NCBI RefSeq assembly: GCF_014207955.1
Contig: NZ_JACHLK010000004.1
Span: 372,001-436,000, forward strand
DNA length: 64,000 bases
Direction: 5' to 3'
Source of the DNA: Acidovorax soli
GTDB taxonomy: Bacteria; Pseudomonadota; Gammaproteobacteria; Burkholderiales; Burkholderiaceae_C
A model generated the notes under the pieces. The model was not told the DNA's origin and searched no databases. It was given only the letters and a program-made list of their open reading frames with translations. The position numbers were made by a program, and so were the translations under genes. This document shows, piece after piece, positions 24,007-32,741 of the stretch (positions are counted from its first letter, which is position 1; every line of letters starts with the position of its first letter).

Positions 24007-25673
24007 ATACTCAATCTAGAGATGCTCGAGAGTTGCTGACGCCGATAGCAGCAAAACTGAGGGAGGGGCGCTCGGTCATCCGGCCTGTAAGTCAGGTCAC
24101 ACTTCGACTCAAGCCGGTGCCGGGCGTTGATAGATTCGCAGCAACGGTCGATGAGATTCTGCGTTGGATAAATCGACGAGCTGGAAAGGCTCTTCCTGCC
24201 GTAGCGTGGCAACGCCAGTCATTCGAACTGTCGGCTATAGGCTCACAGCGAGCAGCCGGTGTAGCGTTACAAGATCCCAAGTATTGGGCTGCGCGCCTTG
24301 ACGATGCTGACAAGAACGTTCCCCAGAGAACTTGGATCACCGAGATTGGGGTCGGCATCGATCCAAGCGGAGACATACTTTTTGGCGCCAGGCTCATTTG
24401 TACTACTCGCGGCGCTGATGAGGCGTTTGAGAGATCAATTCCTGGTTTCGTCAGAACTGTGATTTCTTCGGGGCCGGCGGAACTCGATGGGGTTGCTCTT
24501 CGCCAAGAGTTGAAAGTTCTTTCGAGTGACGATGACGTGGCCAATCTTGTGACCCTTCTCGAAGACCCAACGCGCCAATCTAACGTTATTGTTCTTGCGC
24601 TCCCGGAAGGGTCTAGTGACCCAGGAGATGCGGCAGCCTCAGCTGTAGAGCTGCACTCTAAGTTGCTTGGAGTTGCACATGTTTTTGCGCTCACCTCTCG
24701 GGCAAGCTTCGCCCTTACTGACAGCGTTGGTCGCGAACTCTCGGTCTTTCACGAGGCGGTAAGAACCTATCGGCCTGGGTTTCGTGCGTGGATCGATCAG
24801 CCTTCGAATCATCCGTTTGCGTTACCGAATCGCATCGCTAGCTGGGATGAATCAGGCCCGCCTTCGTTCGAGCGATGGATGGTCAATCAGTCTCTTGCTA
24901 GCTCAGTCAGTGGTGCTCATCGTGAGGAGAGTCTCCCCGCCTTCAACACAGTGCGCCAAATTGCGGCCTATGCAGAACGCTCTAAGCTGAGAAGTGCAGG
25001 CGGATCGGACGCTGAGCTTGCCCGGTTGTACGAACAAGATAACGAGCAGTTGCGCAAGGAGCTAAAAGAACAGAAGGAGCAATACGACGGATTGCTGTCC
25101 ACAGCAGATATCGAGCGCGATCTGGCAGTAAACGCGGCGAATGCTGCGAAAGCTCAAGCGCTGGAGCGATTGCACCGTATTCGCTTGCTGGAGGCGCGTC
25201 TAGCGGAGGGCGATGAGTCACAGAGTACGCCAATTCCTGAGACCTTGGATACGTTTGCCGAATGGTGTCGTGAGCACCTCGTAGGTTCTGTCGAAATTAC
25301 AAATCGTGCATATCAAGGTGTCCGAAAATCGGAGTATCACGAGCCTGCATTCATCTATCGAACATTGCTTCTTCTCAGGGATCACTATGTGCCGATGAGG
25401 ATCCAAGCCACGCCCGGTCAACGGGAAGCGTATGCAGAAGCGCTTGCGCAGCTTCAACTTGAAGAGAGTGCTACAGGTGACGGGGTCAAATATGCCGCTG
25501 ACTTGTACTCAGTTCAATACGGAGGGACTCGGCGGCCACTTGATCGACATCTTAAAGGCAGCGATTCCCGTGATCGTCGCTTTGGATTTCGGTTGTATTT
25601 CTTTTGGGATGAAGACGAGCAGGTGGTAGTTGTCGGCTGGCTCCCCTCGCACCTAGACAATCGTGCAAGCTGA
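24003..25673 (+). CDS. Island protein G: 556-residue protein with coiled coil and toxin-like C-terminal domain
   Basis: Three parts can be seen. Residues 1-300 form a large domain with TEIGVGIDPSGDILFGARLI (113-132), LLGVAHVFALTSRASFALTD (221-240) and VFHEAVRTYRPGF (248-260), a pattern I recall from poorly described coiled-coil proteins but cannot name. Residues 337-402 are a charged coiled coil (LYEQDNEQLRKELKEQKEQY). Residues 415-556 are a compact domain ending GFRLYFFWDEDEQVVVVGWL, the strand-turn-strand style of RelE/HigB-type toxins and their relatives. No catalytic residue is certain. Last gene of the island; probable effector or sensor-effector. Confidence 0.65.
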   Translation: MNTQSRDARELLTPIAAKLREGRSVIRPVSQVTLRLKPVPGVDRFAATVDEILRWINRRAGKALPAVAWQRQSFELSAIGSQRAAGVALQDPKYWAARLDDADKNVPQRTWITEIGVGIDPSGDILFGARLICTTRGADEAFERSIPGFVRTVISSGPAELDGVALRQELKVLSSDDDVANLVTLLEDPTRQSNVIVLALPEGSSDPGDAAASAVELHSKLLGVAHVFALTSRASFALTDSVGRELSVFHEAVRTYRPGFRAWIDQPSNHPFALPNRIASWDESGPPSFERWMVNQSLASSVSGAHREESLPAFNTVRQIAAYAERSKLRSAGGSDAELARLYEQDNEQLRKELKEQKEQYDGLLSTADIERDLAVNAANAAKAQALERLHRIRLLEARLAEGDESQSTPIPETLDTFAEWCREHLVGSVEITNRAYQGVRKSEYHEPAFIYRTLLLLRDHYVPMRIQATPGQREAYAEALAQLQLEESATGDGVKYAADLYSVQYGGTRRPLDRHLKGSDSRDRRFGFRLYFFWDEDEQVVVVGWLPSHLDNRAS

Positions 25674-25825
25674 GCTATGCCCACATCTTTAGTCGAGATG
25701 GCTTGTCCCGGATATTTGGAGCCTGCTGCCTTCGGGCGTGCTCGGCTCCGGCGAAACGCCCCCTGAGTTCAGGCAACGCTCGGCTCCATACTGCCCGCAC
25801 TTCCAACAATCTCCTTTCAACCCCC

Positions 25826-26353
25826 ATGCCCATCCGCACCGCCACCCCCGACGACGCAGCCGCCATCGGCGCCATCCGCGTGGCGGCCTGGCAGGCGGCC
25901 TACCGGGGCGCCATGCCGGATGCGTACCTCGATGCGCTGGACCCGGGTGCGAACCTGGACGGGCTGCGTGCGGCGCTGGGTGCAGAGCCGCCGCCCTTCA
26001 CGCTGCGCGTGGTGGACGATGGTGTGGAGGGCCAGCCGGTGGCGTTTTCCATCGTGGGCAAGCCGCGGTATGCGGTGGTGGCGAGCCCTGCATCCACCGT
26101 GGAGCTGTGGGCGCTGAATGTGCACCCCCTGCACTGGCGCAAAGGCGCGGGTCAACAACTGGTCCGGCAGGCGCTGGTGGATGCCCGGGCGCAGCAGGGG
26201 GTCGCCGTGGTCGAGCTGTGGTGCATTCACAGCAACGCGGCCGCGCGGGGGCTGTACGAGGCGTGCGGGTTTCGGGCCAGCGGCGCGGTGCGCACGACCA
26301 GCCATCTCACTGGCCATCCGCTGCAAGAGGTGGCGTACCGGGTTGCGCTCTGA
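25826..26353 (+). CDS. GNAT-family N-acetyltransferase
   Basis: A 175-residue acetyltransferase with the GNAT core: IRTATPDDAAAIGAIRVAAW at the start, ELWALNVHPLHWRKGAGQQL (motif A, acetyl-CoA pyrophosphate loop with K-G-A-G in place of the usual Q-G-x-G) and ARGLYEACGFRASG near the end. The substrate is not predictable. ATG 25826 is the first start after the island; high-GC codon use resumes here. The gap from 25674 holds no gene and no visible direct repeat that would mark the island edge. Confidence 0.85.
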   Translation: MPIRTATPDDAAAIGAIRVAAWQAAYRGAMPDAYLDALDPGANLDGLRAALGAEPPPFTLRVVDDGVEGQPVAFSIVGKPRYAVVASPASTVELWALNVHPLHWRKGAGQQLVRQALVDARAQQGVAVVELWCIHSNAAARGLYEACGFRASGAVRTTSHLTGHPLQEVAYRVAL

Positions 26354-26450
26354 CCCTTGCGGCGGGAAGGCGCGCGCGCATGGCTCAGGTAGAGCGCCAA
26401 ACCACAGGCGCCACAATAGGCGCAGCAAGCCCGGCGCCCCCCACTTCTCC

Positions 26451-27578
26451 ATGACAACGATGAGCACCACCACCACTTCCCCTACCACCACCCCCATCCG
26501 CCTCACCCAGTTCTCCCACGGCGGTGGCTGCGGCTGCAAGATTGCGCCGGGCGTGCTCTCCGAGATCCTGCGCGGGAGCGGGGCGGCGGGCATGGTGTTG
26601 CCGCCGGAGCTGCTGGTGGGCATCGAGACGGCCGACGATGCCGCCGTGTACCAGCTCAACGATGAACAGGCGCTCATTGCCACCACCGATTTCTTCATGC
26701 CCATCGTGGACGATGCGTTCGATTTCGGGCGCATTGCGGCGACCAATGCCATCAGCGATGTGTATGCCATGGGCGGGCGCCCCATCATGGCGCTGGCCAT
26801 TGTGGCCATGCCGGTCAACCAGTTGCCGGTGGAGGTGATCGGGCGGGTGCTCGAAGGCGGGCAGTCGGTGTGCCGCGCGGCGGGCATTCCCATTGCCGGG
26901 GGCCACACCATCGACTCGGTGGAGCCCATCTACGGCCTGGTGGTGCTGGGCCTGGTGCACCCTGCGCGCGTGCGCCGCAACCGCGATGCGCGCGCCGGCG
27001 ATGTGCTGGTGCTGGGCAAGCCGCTGGGCGTGGGCGTGCTGTCTGCCGCGCTCAAGAAGGGCCTGCTCGACGATGCCGGCTACGCCTGCCTGGTGGACAC
27101 CACCACGCGCCTGAACACCCCCGGCATGGCGCTGGCCGGGCTGGACGGCGTGCACGCGCTGACCGACGTGACCGGCTTCGGCATTGCCGGCCACACGCTG
27201 GAGATGGCGCGCGGCGCCGGCAACCTGCACGCGGTGCTGGAGTGGCAGCGCCTGCCGCTGCTGTCGGGCGTGGAGGCCTGGGCCGCGCAAGGCACCGTCA
27301 CCGGGGCATCGCGCCGCAACTGGGAGGGCTATGGCGCCGAGGTGGCGCTGGCCCCGGGCCTGCCCGCGCACGCCCAGGCCTTGCTCACCGACCCCCAGAC
27401 CAGCGGCGGCCTGCTGGTGAGCTGCGCGCCGCAGGCGGTCGATGCGGTGCTGCGCACCTTCCGCGAGCAGGGCTTTGCCGATGCCGCGGTGGTGGGCCGC
27501 ATGGAAGCACTGGCCACGGGCGGCGACGGAGAAGAAACGGCTGGCGGCTCCGCCACCCGCCTCACGGTGGCGCCATGA
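26451..27578 (+). CDS. selD: Selenide, water dikinase (selenophosphate synthetase)
   Basis: Makes selenophosphate from selenide and ATP, the selenium donor for 2-selenouridine in tRNA and, where present, selenocysteine. The N-terminal active-site loop is FSHGGGCGCK with Cys27 and Lys30 (Cys instead of selenocysteine); metal- and ATP-binding stretches ATTDFFMPIVDD, AGGHTIDSVEP and LTDVTGFGIAGHT follow. The 375-residue length is normal. ATG 26451 or 26460. The stop overlaps the mnmH start by ATGA, so the two form an operon for tRNA selenation. Confidence 0.97.
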   Translation: MTTMSTTTTSPTTTPIRLTQFSHGGGCGCKIAPGVLSEILRGSGAAGMVLPPELLVGIETADDAAVYQLNDEQALIATTDFFMPIVDDAFDFGRIAATNAISDVYAMGGRPIMALAIVAMPVNQLPVEVIGRVLEGGQSVCRAAGIPIAGGHTIDSVEPIYGLVVLGLVHPARVRRNRDARAGDVLVLGKPLGVGVLSAALKKGLLDDAGYACLVDTTTRLNTPGMALAGLDGVHALTDVTGFGIAGHTLEMARGAGNLHAVLEWQRLPLLSGVEAWAAQGTVTGASRRNWEGYGAEVALAPGLPAHAQALLTDPQTSGGLLVSCAPQAVDAVLRTFREQGFADAAVVGRMEALATGGDGEETAGGSATRLTVAP

Positions 27579-28645
27579 AGGAGCCTACGCGCGTGCACGA
27601 CCGGCACGCCTTCGACACCCTCATCGACGCGCGCAGCCCGGCCGAGTTCGCCATCGACCACATCCCCGGCGCCATCAACCTGCCGGTGCTCGGCAACGAG
27701 GAGCGCCGCATTGTGGGCACCCTGTACAAGCAGGTCGGCGCCTTCGAGGCGCGGCGTGTGGGCGGGGCCATGGTGGCCGCCAACCTGGCGCGCCACCTGC
27801 AGGGCCCGCTGGCCGACAAGCCGCCCAGCTGGAAGCCGCTGGTCTACTGCTGGCGCGGCGGCCTGCGCAGCGGCTCCATGACCGCCTGGCTGCGCCTGGT
27901 GGGGTGGGACGCGCAGCAACTGGCGGGCGGCTACAAGGCCTGGCGCCGCCATGTCATCGACACCATCGAACAGCGCTCGCCCAGCCTGCCCCTGGTGGTG
28001 GTGTGCGGCGCTACCGGCAGCGCCAAGACGCGGCTGCTGCACACCCTGGCGGCCCAGGGCCAGCAGGTGCTGGACCTGGAGGGCCTGGCCCGGCACAAAG
28101 GCTCGCTGCTGGGTGCGCTGCCGGGCGTGGAGCAGCCCTCGCAGACCGCCTTCGAGACCGCCATTGCCAGCGTGCTGGAGCGCGTGGACGCCGCGCGCCC
28201 GCTGTATGTGGAAGGCGAAGGCCGCCGCATCGGCCGGCTCACCCTGCCCACGCCGCTGGCTGAGCGCATGCGCGCCAGCCCCTGCATCGAACTGCAGGCC
28301 AGCACCGCCGCGCGCGTGGAGTACCTGCTGCGCGACTATGCCTACCTGGGCGAGCGCCCGCAGTGGCTGGCAGACCAGCTCGACCCGCTCAAGCCCCTGC
28401 ACGGCAACGCCACCATTGCGGCCTGGCAGGCCATGGCCCACGCGCGCCAGTTGCCCCAGCTGTTCGAGGCGCTGGCCACGCTGCACTACGACCCCTCGTA
28501 TGCGCGGTCGCAGCGGGCGTACTTCAAGGCCTGGGCAGGCCGGCAGGTGGTGCCGGCCGACGACCTGAGCGCAGAGGGCATCGAGGCGCTGGCGCAGCGG
28601 GTGGCGGCGGCATGGCCCGGTGGGGCGGCCACGGCGCCCGCCTGA
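27575..28645 (+). CDS. mnmH: tRNA 2-selenouridine synthase
   Basis: Replaces the sulphur of 2-thiouridine at the wobble position of Lys, Glu and Gln tRNAs by selenium, through a geranylated intermediate, using selenophosphate from SelD. N-terminal rhodanese domain with the catalytic Cys92 in LVYCWRGGLRSG, then a P-loop domain with CGATGSAKT (Walker A 145-152). The 356-residue length is typical. ATG 27575 overlaps the selD stop. Also called SelU or ybbB. Confidence 0.95.
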   Translation: MKEPTRVHDRHAFDTLIDARSPAEFAIDHIPGAINLPVLGNEERRIVGTLYKQVGAFEARRVGGAMVAANLARHLQGPLADKPPSWKPLVYCWRGGLRSGSMTAWLRLVGWDAQQLAGGYKAWRRHVIDTIEQRSPSLPLVVVCGATGSAKTRLLHTLAAQGQQVLDLEGLARHKGSLLGALPGVEQPSQTAFETAIASVLERVDAARPLYVEGEGRRIGRLTLPTPLAERMRASPCIELQASTAARVEYLLRDYAYLGERPQWLADQLDPLKPLHGNATIAAWQAMAHARQLPQLFEALATLHYDPSYARSQRAYFKAWAGRQVVPADDLSAEGIEALAQRVAAAWPGGAATAPA

Positions 28646-28693
28646 GCGCAGGGCGGGCTGGGCAGGGCAGGGCCAGCGCTGGGCCCCACCCCC

Positions 28694-29881
28694 TCACTTA
28701 GACAACAACCGCATCGTCTCTTCCAACCCCTTGAGCGACAGCGGGTACATCCGGTTCCCCACCAGCTGCTGGATGATGCTGATGCTCTGGCGGTACTGCC
28801 ACACGCCCTGGGGCTCGGGGTTGATCCAGGCGAACTTGGGGAAGGCGTGGGTCAGGCGCTGGATCCATTCGGCGCCGGGTTCTTCGTTGTTGTATTCCAC
28901 GCTGCCGCCGGGCTGCAAAATCTCGTACGGGCTCATGGTGGCGTCGCCCACGAAGATGAGTTTGTAGTCCTTGTTGTACTTGCGGATGATGTCCCAGGTG
29001 GGGAACTTCTCGGCAAAGCGGCGGCGGTTGTTCTTCCACATGTAGTCGTACACGCAGTTGTGGAAGTAATAGAACTCCAGGTGCTTGAACTCGCCCTTCA
29101 CGGCGCTGAACAGTTCTTCCACGCGCTGCACGTGCTCGTCCATGGTGCCGCCCACGTCCATGAGCAGCAGCACCTTCACGTTGTTGTGGCGCTCGGGCAC
29201 CATCTTGATGTCGAGGTAGCCGGCATTGGCGGCCGTGCTGCGTATGGTGTCGGGCAGGTCCAGTTCCAGGTCGTTGCCTTCGCGCGCAAACTTGCGCAGG
29301 CGGCGCAGCGCGACCTTGATGTTGCGCGTGCCCAGCTCCTGCTGGTCGTCGTAGTCTTTGTAGGCGCGCTGCTCCCACACCTTGACGGCGCTCTTGTTCT
29401 TGCCGGCGCCGCCAATGCGCACGCCCTGGGGGTTGTAGCCGCCGTGGCCAAAGGGGCTGGTGCCGCCCGTGCCGATCCACTTGTTACCGCCCTCGTGGCG
29501 CTCTTTCTGCTCTTCGAGGCGCTTTTTGAGCGTCTCCATCAGCTCGTCCCAGCCCATCTTTTCGATGGCGGCCTTTTGCTCGGGGGTGAGCTCGTTTTCG
29601 AGGATCTTGCGCAGCCAGTCGGCGGGCACTTCCTTGGTGAAGTCGGCCAGCATTTCCACGCCCTTGAAGTAGGCGCCAAAGGCCCGGTCGAACTTGTCGT
29701 AATGCTTCTCGTCCTTGACCAGGGTCAGGCGCGAAAGGTTGTAAAAATCGTCCAGGCTCCAGGCGTCGTCCGACCGGGGGCCCACCACGCCGGCGTCCAG
29801 CGCTTCGAGCAGGGTCAGGTATTCCTTGACCGACACGGGCAGCTTGGCCGCGCGCAGGGTGTAGAAGAAGTCGATGAGCAT
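28694..29881 (-). CDS. VWA (CoxE-like) domain protein, partner of MoxR ATPase
   Basis: A 395-residue protein of the VWA/CoxE family that works with MoxR-type AAA ATPases as a protein- or metal-cofactor-assembly chaperone. N-terminal helical part, Gly-rich middle (GTGGTSPFGHGGYN) and a C-terminal VWA domain starting at VKVLLLMDVGGTMDEHVQ, where the usual MIDAS DxSxS is DVGGT, so metal binding may be altered. Last gene of the minus-strand cluster moxR (31702) - membrane protein - GNAT - VWA. ATG 29881. Confidence 0.9.
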   Translation of the reverse strand: MLIDFFYTLRAAKLPVSVKEYLTLLEALDAGVVGPRSDDAWSLDDFYNLSRLTLVKDEKHYDKFDRAFGAYFKGVEMLADFTKEVPADWLRKILENELTPEQKAAIEKMGWDELMETLKKRLEEQKERHEGGNKWIGTGGTSPFGHGGYNPQGVRIGGAGKNKSAVKVWEQRAYKDYDDQQELGTRNIKVALRRLRKFAREGNDLELDLPDTIRSTAANAGYLDIKMVPERHNNVKVLLLMDVGGTMDEHVQRVEELFSAVKGEFKHLEFYYFHNCVYDYMWKNNRRRFAEKFPTWDIIRKYNKDYKLIFVGDATMSPYEILQPGGSVEYNNEEPGAEWIQRLTHAFPKFAWINPEPQGVWQYRQSISIIQQLVGNRMYPLSLKGLEETMRLLSK

Positions 29882-29917
29882 GGTGGGGTGCCTCCTCGGT
29901 CAGGCAGGGTCAGGCGG

Positions 29918-30532
29918 TCAGGTCGTCTCGCGGCGTGCGCGCAGGTACAACAGCTGGGCGCGGGCCTCGGCCCATTCGCCGGCGCGCATGCTGTACATCA
30001 CGGTGTCGCGGATGGTGCCGTCGCGGCGCAGGGCGTGGCCGCGGATCACGCCGTCCTTGTGCGCGCCCAGGCGCTCGATGGCGCGCTGCGATGCAAAGTT
30101 GTAGTTGTCGGTGCGCCAGCCCACCACGTTGCAGCCCAGGGTGTCGAAGGCGTGGCCCAGCAGCAGCAATTTGCAGGTGGTGTTCACATGGCTGCGCTGC
30201 ACGCTCTGGCGGTACCAGGTGTAGCCGATCTCCACGCGCTTCACGGCGGGCAGGATGTCGTGGTAGCTGCTGGTGCCCAGCACGGTGCCCGTGGCCTCAT
30301 CGATCACGGCAAAGGCAAAACGGTCACGCGTGGCCAGCGCCGTTTCGATGTAGGCGCGCGTGGTCTGGGGCTCGGGCACCGAGGTCACGCGCAGGGTCCA
30401 CAGTTCACCATCGGCTGCGGCGGCCTTCAGGCCCTCTTCATGGCCCAGGGCCAGGGGTTCCAGGCGCAGGCCGTGGTCGCGCAGGGTGACGGCTTGCACG
30501 AAGGGGGAGGGCTGGGGGCTGCTGCTGCTCAT
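29918..30532 (-). CDS. GNAT-family acetyltransferase (RimJ/RimL type)
   Basis: A 204-residue acetyltransferase of the RimJ/RimL group. Family signs are LRLEPLALGHEEGL at the start, VEIGYTWYRQSVQRSHVNTT (acetyl-CoA loop) and NFASQRAIERLGAHKDGVIR near the end. Such enzymes acetylate protein N-termini or amines. It sits inside the MoxR/VWA cluster, 5 bases from the small membrane protein gene. ATG 30532. Confidence 0.85.
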   Translation of the reverse strand: MSSSSPQPSPFVQAVTLRDHGLRLEPLALGHEEGLKAAAADGELWTLRVTSVPEPQTTRAYIETALATRDRFAFAVIDEATGTVLGTSSYHDILPAVKRVEIGYTWYRQSVQRSHVNTTCKLLLLGHAFDTLGCNVVGWRTDNYNFASQRAIERLGAHKDGVIRGHALRRDGTIRDTVMYSMRAGEWAEARAQLLYLRARRETT

Positions 30533-30537
30533 GGCGG

Positions 30538-30837
30538 TTATTTCTTCTTCTTGGCGGGCGGTTGCTGCTGTTGTGATTGCTGCGCTTGTTGTTGATCAGC
30601 CTGCAGCTTCTGGCGCCGTTGCTGTTGCCAGCGCCGCGCGGCGTGCAGGCCCAGGCCGCCGCCCAGGCCCACCAGGGCAATGCCGAGCAGGGCCTTGGTG
30701 CCGTAGCCCGGCGCAAAGATGTCGAAGCCCGCGAGCTGGCCCAGCCAGAAGCCGGCCAGCGCGCCGCCGACAAAGCCGATGGCGTCGGCCACGCCGTCGA
30801 TGAGCGAGGGGGTGGTGGGCGGGGTGGGCTGGCTCAT
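30538..30837 (-). CDS. Small membrane protein with Gln/Lys-rich tail
   Basis: Ninety-nine residues: two hydrophobic helices (AIGFVGGALAGFWLGQLAGF, ALLGIALVGLGGGLGLHAA) then a cytoplasmic tail rich in Gln, Arg and Lys (QQQQRRQKLQADQQQ-like, ending PPAKKKK). Lies between moxR and a GNAT gene and is probably co-transcribed with both. No family recognised. ATG 30837. Confidence 0.75.
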   Translation of the reverse strand: MSQPTPPTTPSLIDGVADAIGFVGGALAGFWLGQLAGFDIFAPGYGTKALLGIALVGLGGGLGLHAARRWQQQRRQKLQADQQQAQQSQQQQPPAKKKK

Positions 30838-30847
30838 GGTGGCCCGT

Positions 30848-31702
30848 TCAACGGTTCCTTTGGTTCATGAAGACCAGTTTTTCAAACAGGCTCACGTCCT
30901 GCTCGTTTTTCAGCAGCGCGCCCACCAGCGGGGGCACGGCCACCTTGTTGTCGGCGCTTTGCAGGGCGCTGAGCGGAATGTCTTCGGCCACCAGCAGCTT
31001 GAGCCAGTCGAGCAGCTCGCTGGTGGAAGGCTTCTTCTTGAGGCCGGGCAGGTTGCGCACGTCGTAGAAGGTCTTCATCGCCACGCTGAGCAGGTCGCCC
31101 TTGAGCGTGGGGAAGTGCACGCCAATGATCTGGCGCATGGTCTCGGCTTCAGGGAACTTGATGAAGTGGAAGAAGCAGCGGCGCAAGAAGGCGTCGGGCA
31201 GCTCTTTCTCGTTGTTGGAGGTGATGAACACCAGCGGCCGGTGCTTGGCGCGGATGAGTTCGCGCGTTTCGTAGCAGTAGAACTCCATGCGGTCGATTTC
31301 GCGCAGCAGGTCGTTCGGGAATTCGATGTCGGCCTTGTCGATCTCGTCGATCAGCAGGGCCACGGGGCGGTCGGCCGTGAAGGCCTGCCACAGCACGCCC
31401 TGCACGATGTAGTTGCGGATGTCCTTCACGCGCTCGGCGCTGTCGCCATCGTTCAACTGGCTGTCGCGCAGGCGGCTCACCGCGTCGTACTCGTACAGGC
31501 CCTGCTGGGCCTTGGTGGTGGACTTGATGTGCCACTGCAGCAGCGGCATGTCCAGCGCCTTGGCCACCTCTTCGGCCAGCATGGTCTTGCCGGTGCCCGG
31601 CTCGCCCTTGATGAGCAGCGGGCGCTGCAGGGTGATGGCGGCATTCACGGCCAGCATCAGGTCTTGGGTGGCAACGTAATTCTGGGAACCTTGGAATTTC
31701 AT
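30848..31702 (-). CDS. MoxR-family AAA+ ATPase
   Basis: A 284-residue AAA+ chaperone. Walker A GEPGTGKT (33-40), Walker B ALLIDEID (115-122), sensor 1 VFITSNNEKELPDAFLRRC with the arginine finger region. MoxR ATPases with VWA partners mature or repair protein complexes; the VWA partner is three genes downstream (28694-29881). ATG 31702 lies about 110 bases from the divergent cytochrome gene, so the two share an upstream region. Confidence 0.95.
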   Translation of the reverse strand: MKFQGSQNYVATQDLMLAVNAAITLQRPLLIKGEPGTGKTMLAEEVAKALDMPLLQWHIKSTTKAQQGLYEYDAVSRLRDSQLNDGDSAERVKDIRNYIVQGVLWQAFTADRPVALLIDEIDKADIEFPNDLLREIDRMEFYCYETRELIRAKHRPLVFITSNNEKELPDAFLRRCFFHFIKFPEAETMRQIIGVHFPTLKGDLLSVAMKTFYDVRNLPGLKKKPSTSELLDWLKLLVAEDIPLSALQSADNKVAVPPLVGALLKNEQDVSLFEKLVFMNQRNR

Positions 31703-31736
31703 GGCAGGGAAAACACCGGATCGTTGATGAATGGGC

Positions 31737-31757
31737 TTGACAGGCGCTGGCTATAAT
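31737..31757 (+). promoter_or_regulatory. TTGACA and TATAAT elements upstream of cytochrome c
   Basis: A perfect TTGACA (31737-31742) and a perfect TATAAT (31752-31757) precede the cytochrome gene, but only 9 bases lie between them instead of about 17. TATAAT is probably the real -10, 55 bases before the ATG, with a weaker -35 further upstream. Confidence 0.4.
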
Positions 31758-31811
31758 CAGCCGGTTAAGCAGAGCCGTAGAGTTGAACTTCCACGAGATT
31801 GTGCGCGCAAA

Positions 31812-32477
31812 ATGAACAAGACGTTGACCACGATATTTGCCCTGGCTGTCGCTTCCGTGACGGCTCTGTCCCACGCCCAGGAGACCAAGGGCGATGTGAA
31901 GGCGGGAGAAAAGAAGATTGCCATGTGCATCGGCTGCCATGGCATCCCCGGCTACCAGGCCAGCTTTCCTGAAATCCACAAGGTGCCCATGATCTCGGGC
32001 CAGAGCGGCGCCTATATCGCTTCCGCACTCGACGCTTACCGCAAGGGCGACCGCAAGCACCCCACCATGCGCGGCATTGCCGACTCGCTGACCGACCAGG
32101 ACATCGCCGACGTGGCCGCCTACTACGCCCAGCACGGCAAGGCCGGCGCCGCCGAGCTGCCCGCCAAGCCCAAGCGCGAACCCAGCGTGCAAGTGGCCGA
32201 ATTACTCAAGAAGGGTGCCTGCGTTTCGTGCCATGGCGACAACTTCGCCAAGCCCATCGACCCATCCTACCCCCACATCGCGGGCCAGCACGCGGACTAC
32301 CTGTTCGTGGCGCTCAAGTCGTACAAGGCCGAGAAGAACGCCAATGTGGGCCGCAGCAACGCCATCATGGCCGGCGTGGCCAAGCAGTTCACCAACGCCG
32401 AACTCAAGGCCCTGGCCAACTACCTGGGCAGCCTGGAAGGTGACATGCACACGGTGCCGCAATCGCGCTTCCGCTGA
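31812..32477 (+). CDS. Two-haem cytochrome c4-like protein
   Basis: Periplasmic electron carrier of 221 residues. Signal peptide MNKTLTTIFALAVASVTALS, cleavage near SHAQ. Two CxxCH haem sites: CIGCH (39-43) and CVSCH (137-141), each with a following axial Met candidate (HPTMRGIA and NAIMAGVA), making two cytochrome c domains like cytochrome c4. It would pass electrons to a terminal oxidase. The stop TGA is the first part of the dispersed repeat at 32475-32590, and a strong terminator follows at 32613. Confidence 0.93.
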   Translation: MNKTLTTIFALAVASVTALSHAQETKGDVKAGEKKIAMCIGCHGIPGYQASFPEIHKVPMISGQSGAYIASALDAYRKGDRKHPTMRGIADSLTDQDIADVAAYYAQHGKAGAAELPAKPKREPSVQVAELLKKGACVSCHGDNFAKPIDPSYPHIAGQHADYLFVALKSYKAEKNANVGRSNAIMAGVAKQFTNAELKALANYLGSLEGDMHTVPQSRFR

Positions 32478-32590
32478 GAGCGGCTAACAAAACTCTTCTG
32501 GCGTTGTTGCTGCGTCTTGTCGTACTACTCGTACTGCCTGCGACCCAGCGCCTAGCCAGAACCGCTTCGCTGAGTTTTGTTATCCGCTCT
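32475..32590 (+). repeat. Stop-codon-anchored dispersed repeat, full copy
   Basis: About 116 bases. The ends are near-perfect inverted repeats: AGAGCGGCTAACAAAACTC (32477-32495) against AGAGCGGATAACAAAACTC read from the other strand (32572-32590). The inside is partly self-complementary and resembles the copy at 55896-56013. The left end supplies the TGA of the cytochrome gene. Confidence 0.8.
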
Positions 32591-32612
32591 GAGTAAATCT
32601 CGGATCTCAGAA

Positions 32613-32646
32613 ATGCAAAAAGCCCGCAGTTGCGGGCTTTTTGCAT
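32613..32646. terminator. Rho-independent terminator, bidirectional
   Basis: ATGCAAAAAGCCCGCA, a GT loop, then TGCGGGCTTTTTGCAT: a perfect 16-bp stem with A/T runs on both sides, so it can stop transcription from the cytochrome gene and from the opposite direction. Confidence 0.9.
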
Positions 32647-32741
32647 GGGGGGCCATTTCAGCAGGAGCCTTACACCGAGGCCCTTTTGAAGGGGGTTCGA
32701 TGCAGCAAGCGTCACCCGCTCCAGGTGGCGCGCCTATCTGT

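Noticed and set aside
19573..25673. Island as a prophage or integrative element
   Set aside because: No integrase, excisionase, structural or conjugation gene, no tRNA at the edges and no visible flanking direct repeats.
31737..31757. TTGACA plus TATAAT as one complete promoter
   Set aside because: Only 9 bases lie between them, too short for sigma-70. Only the -10 box is retained as plausible.
32404..32715. Open frame across the dispersed repeat and terminator
   Set aside because: It is made of repeat and terminator sequence. Similar false frames arise at the 55.9-kb copy, which is how the repeat was noticed.
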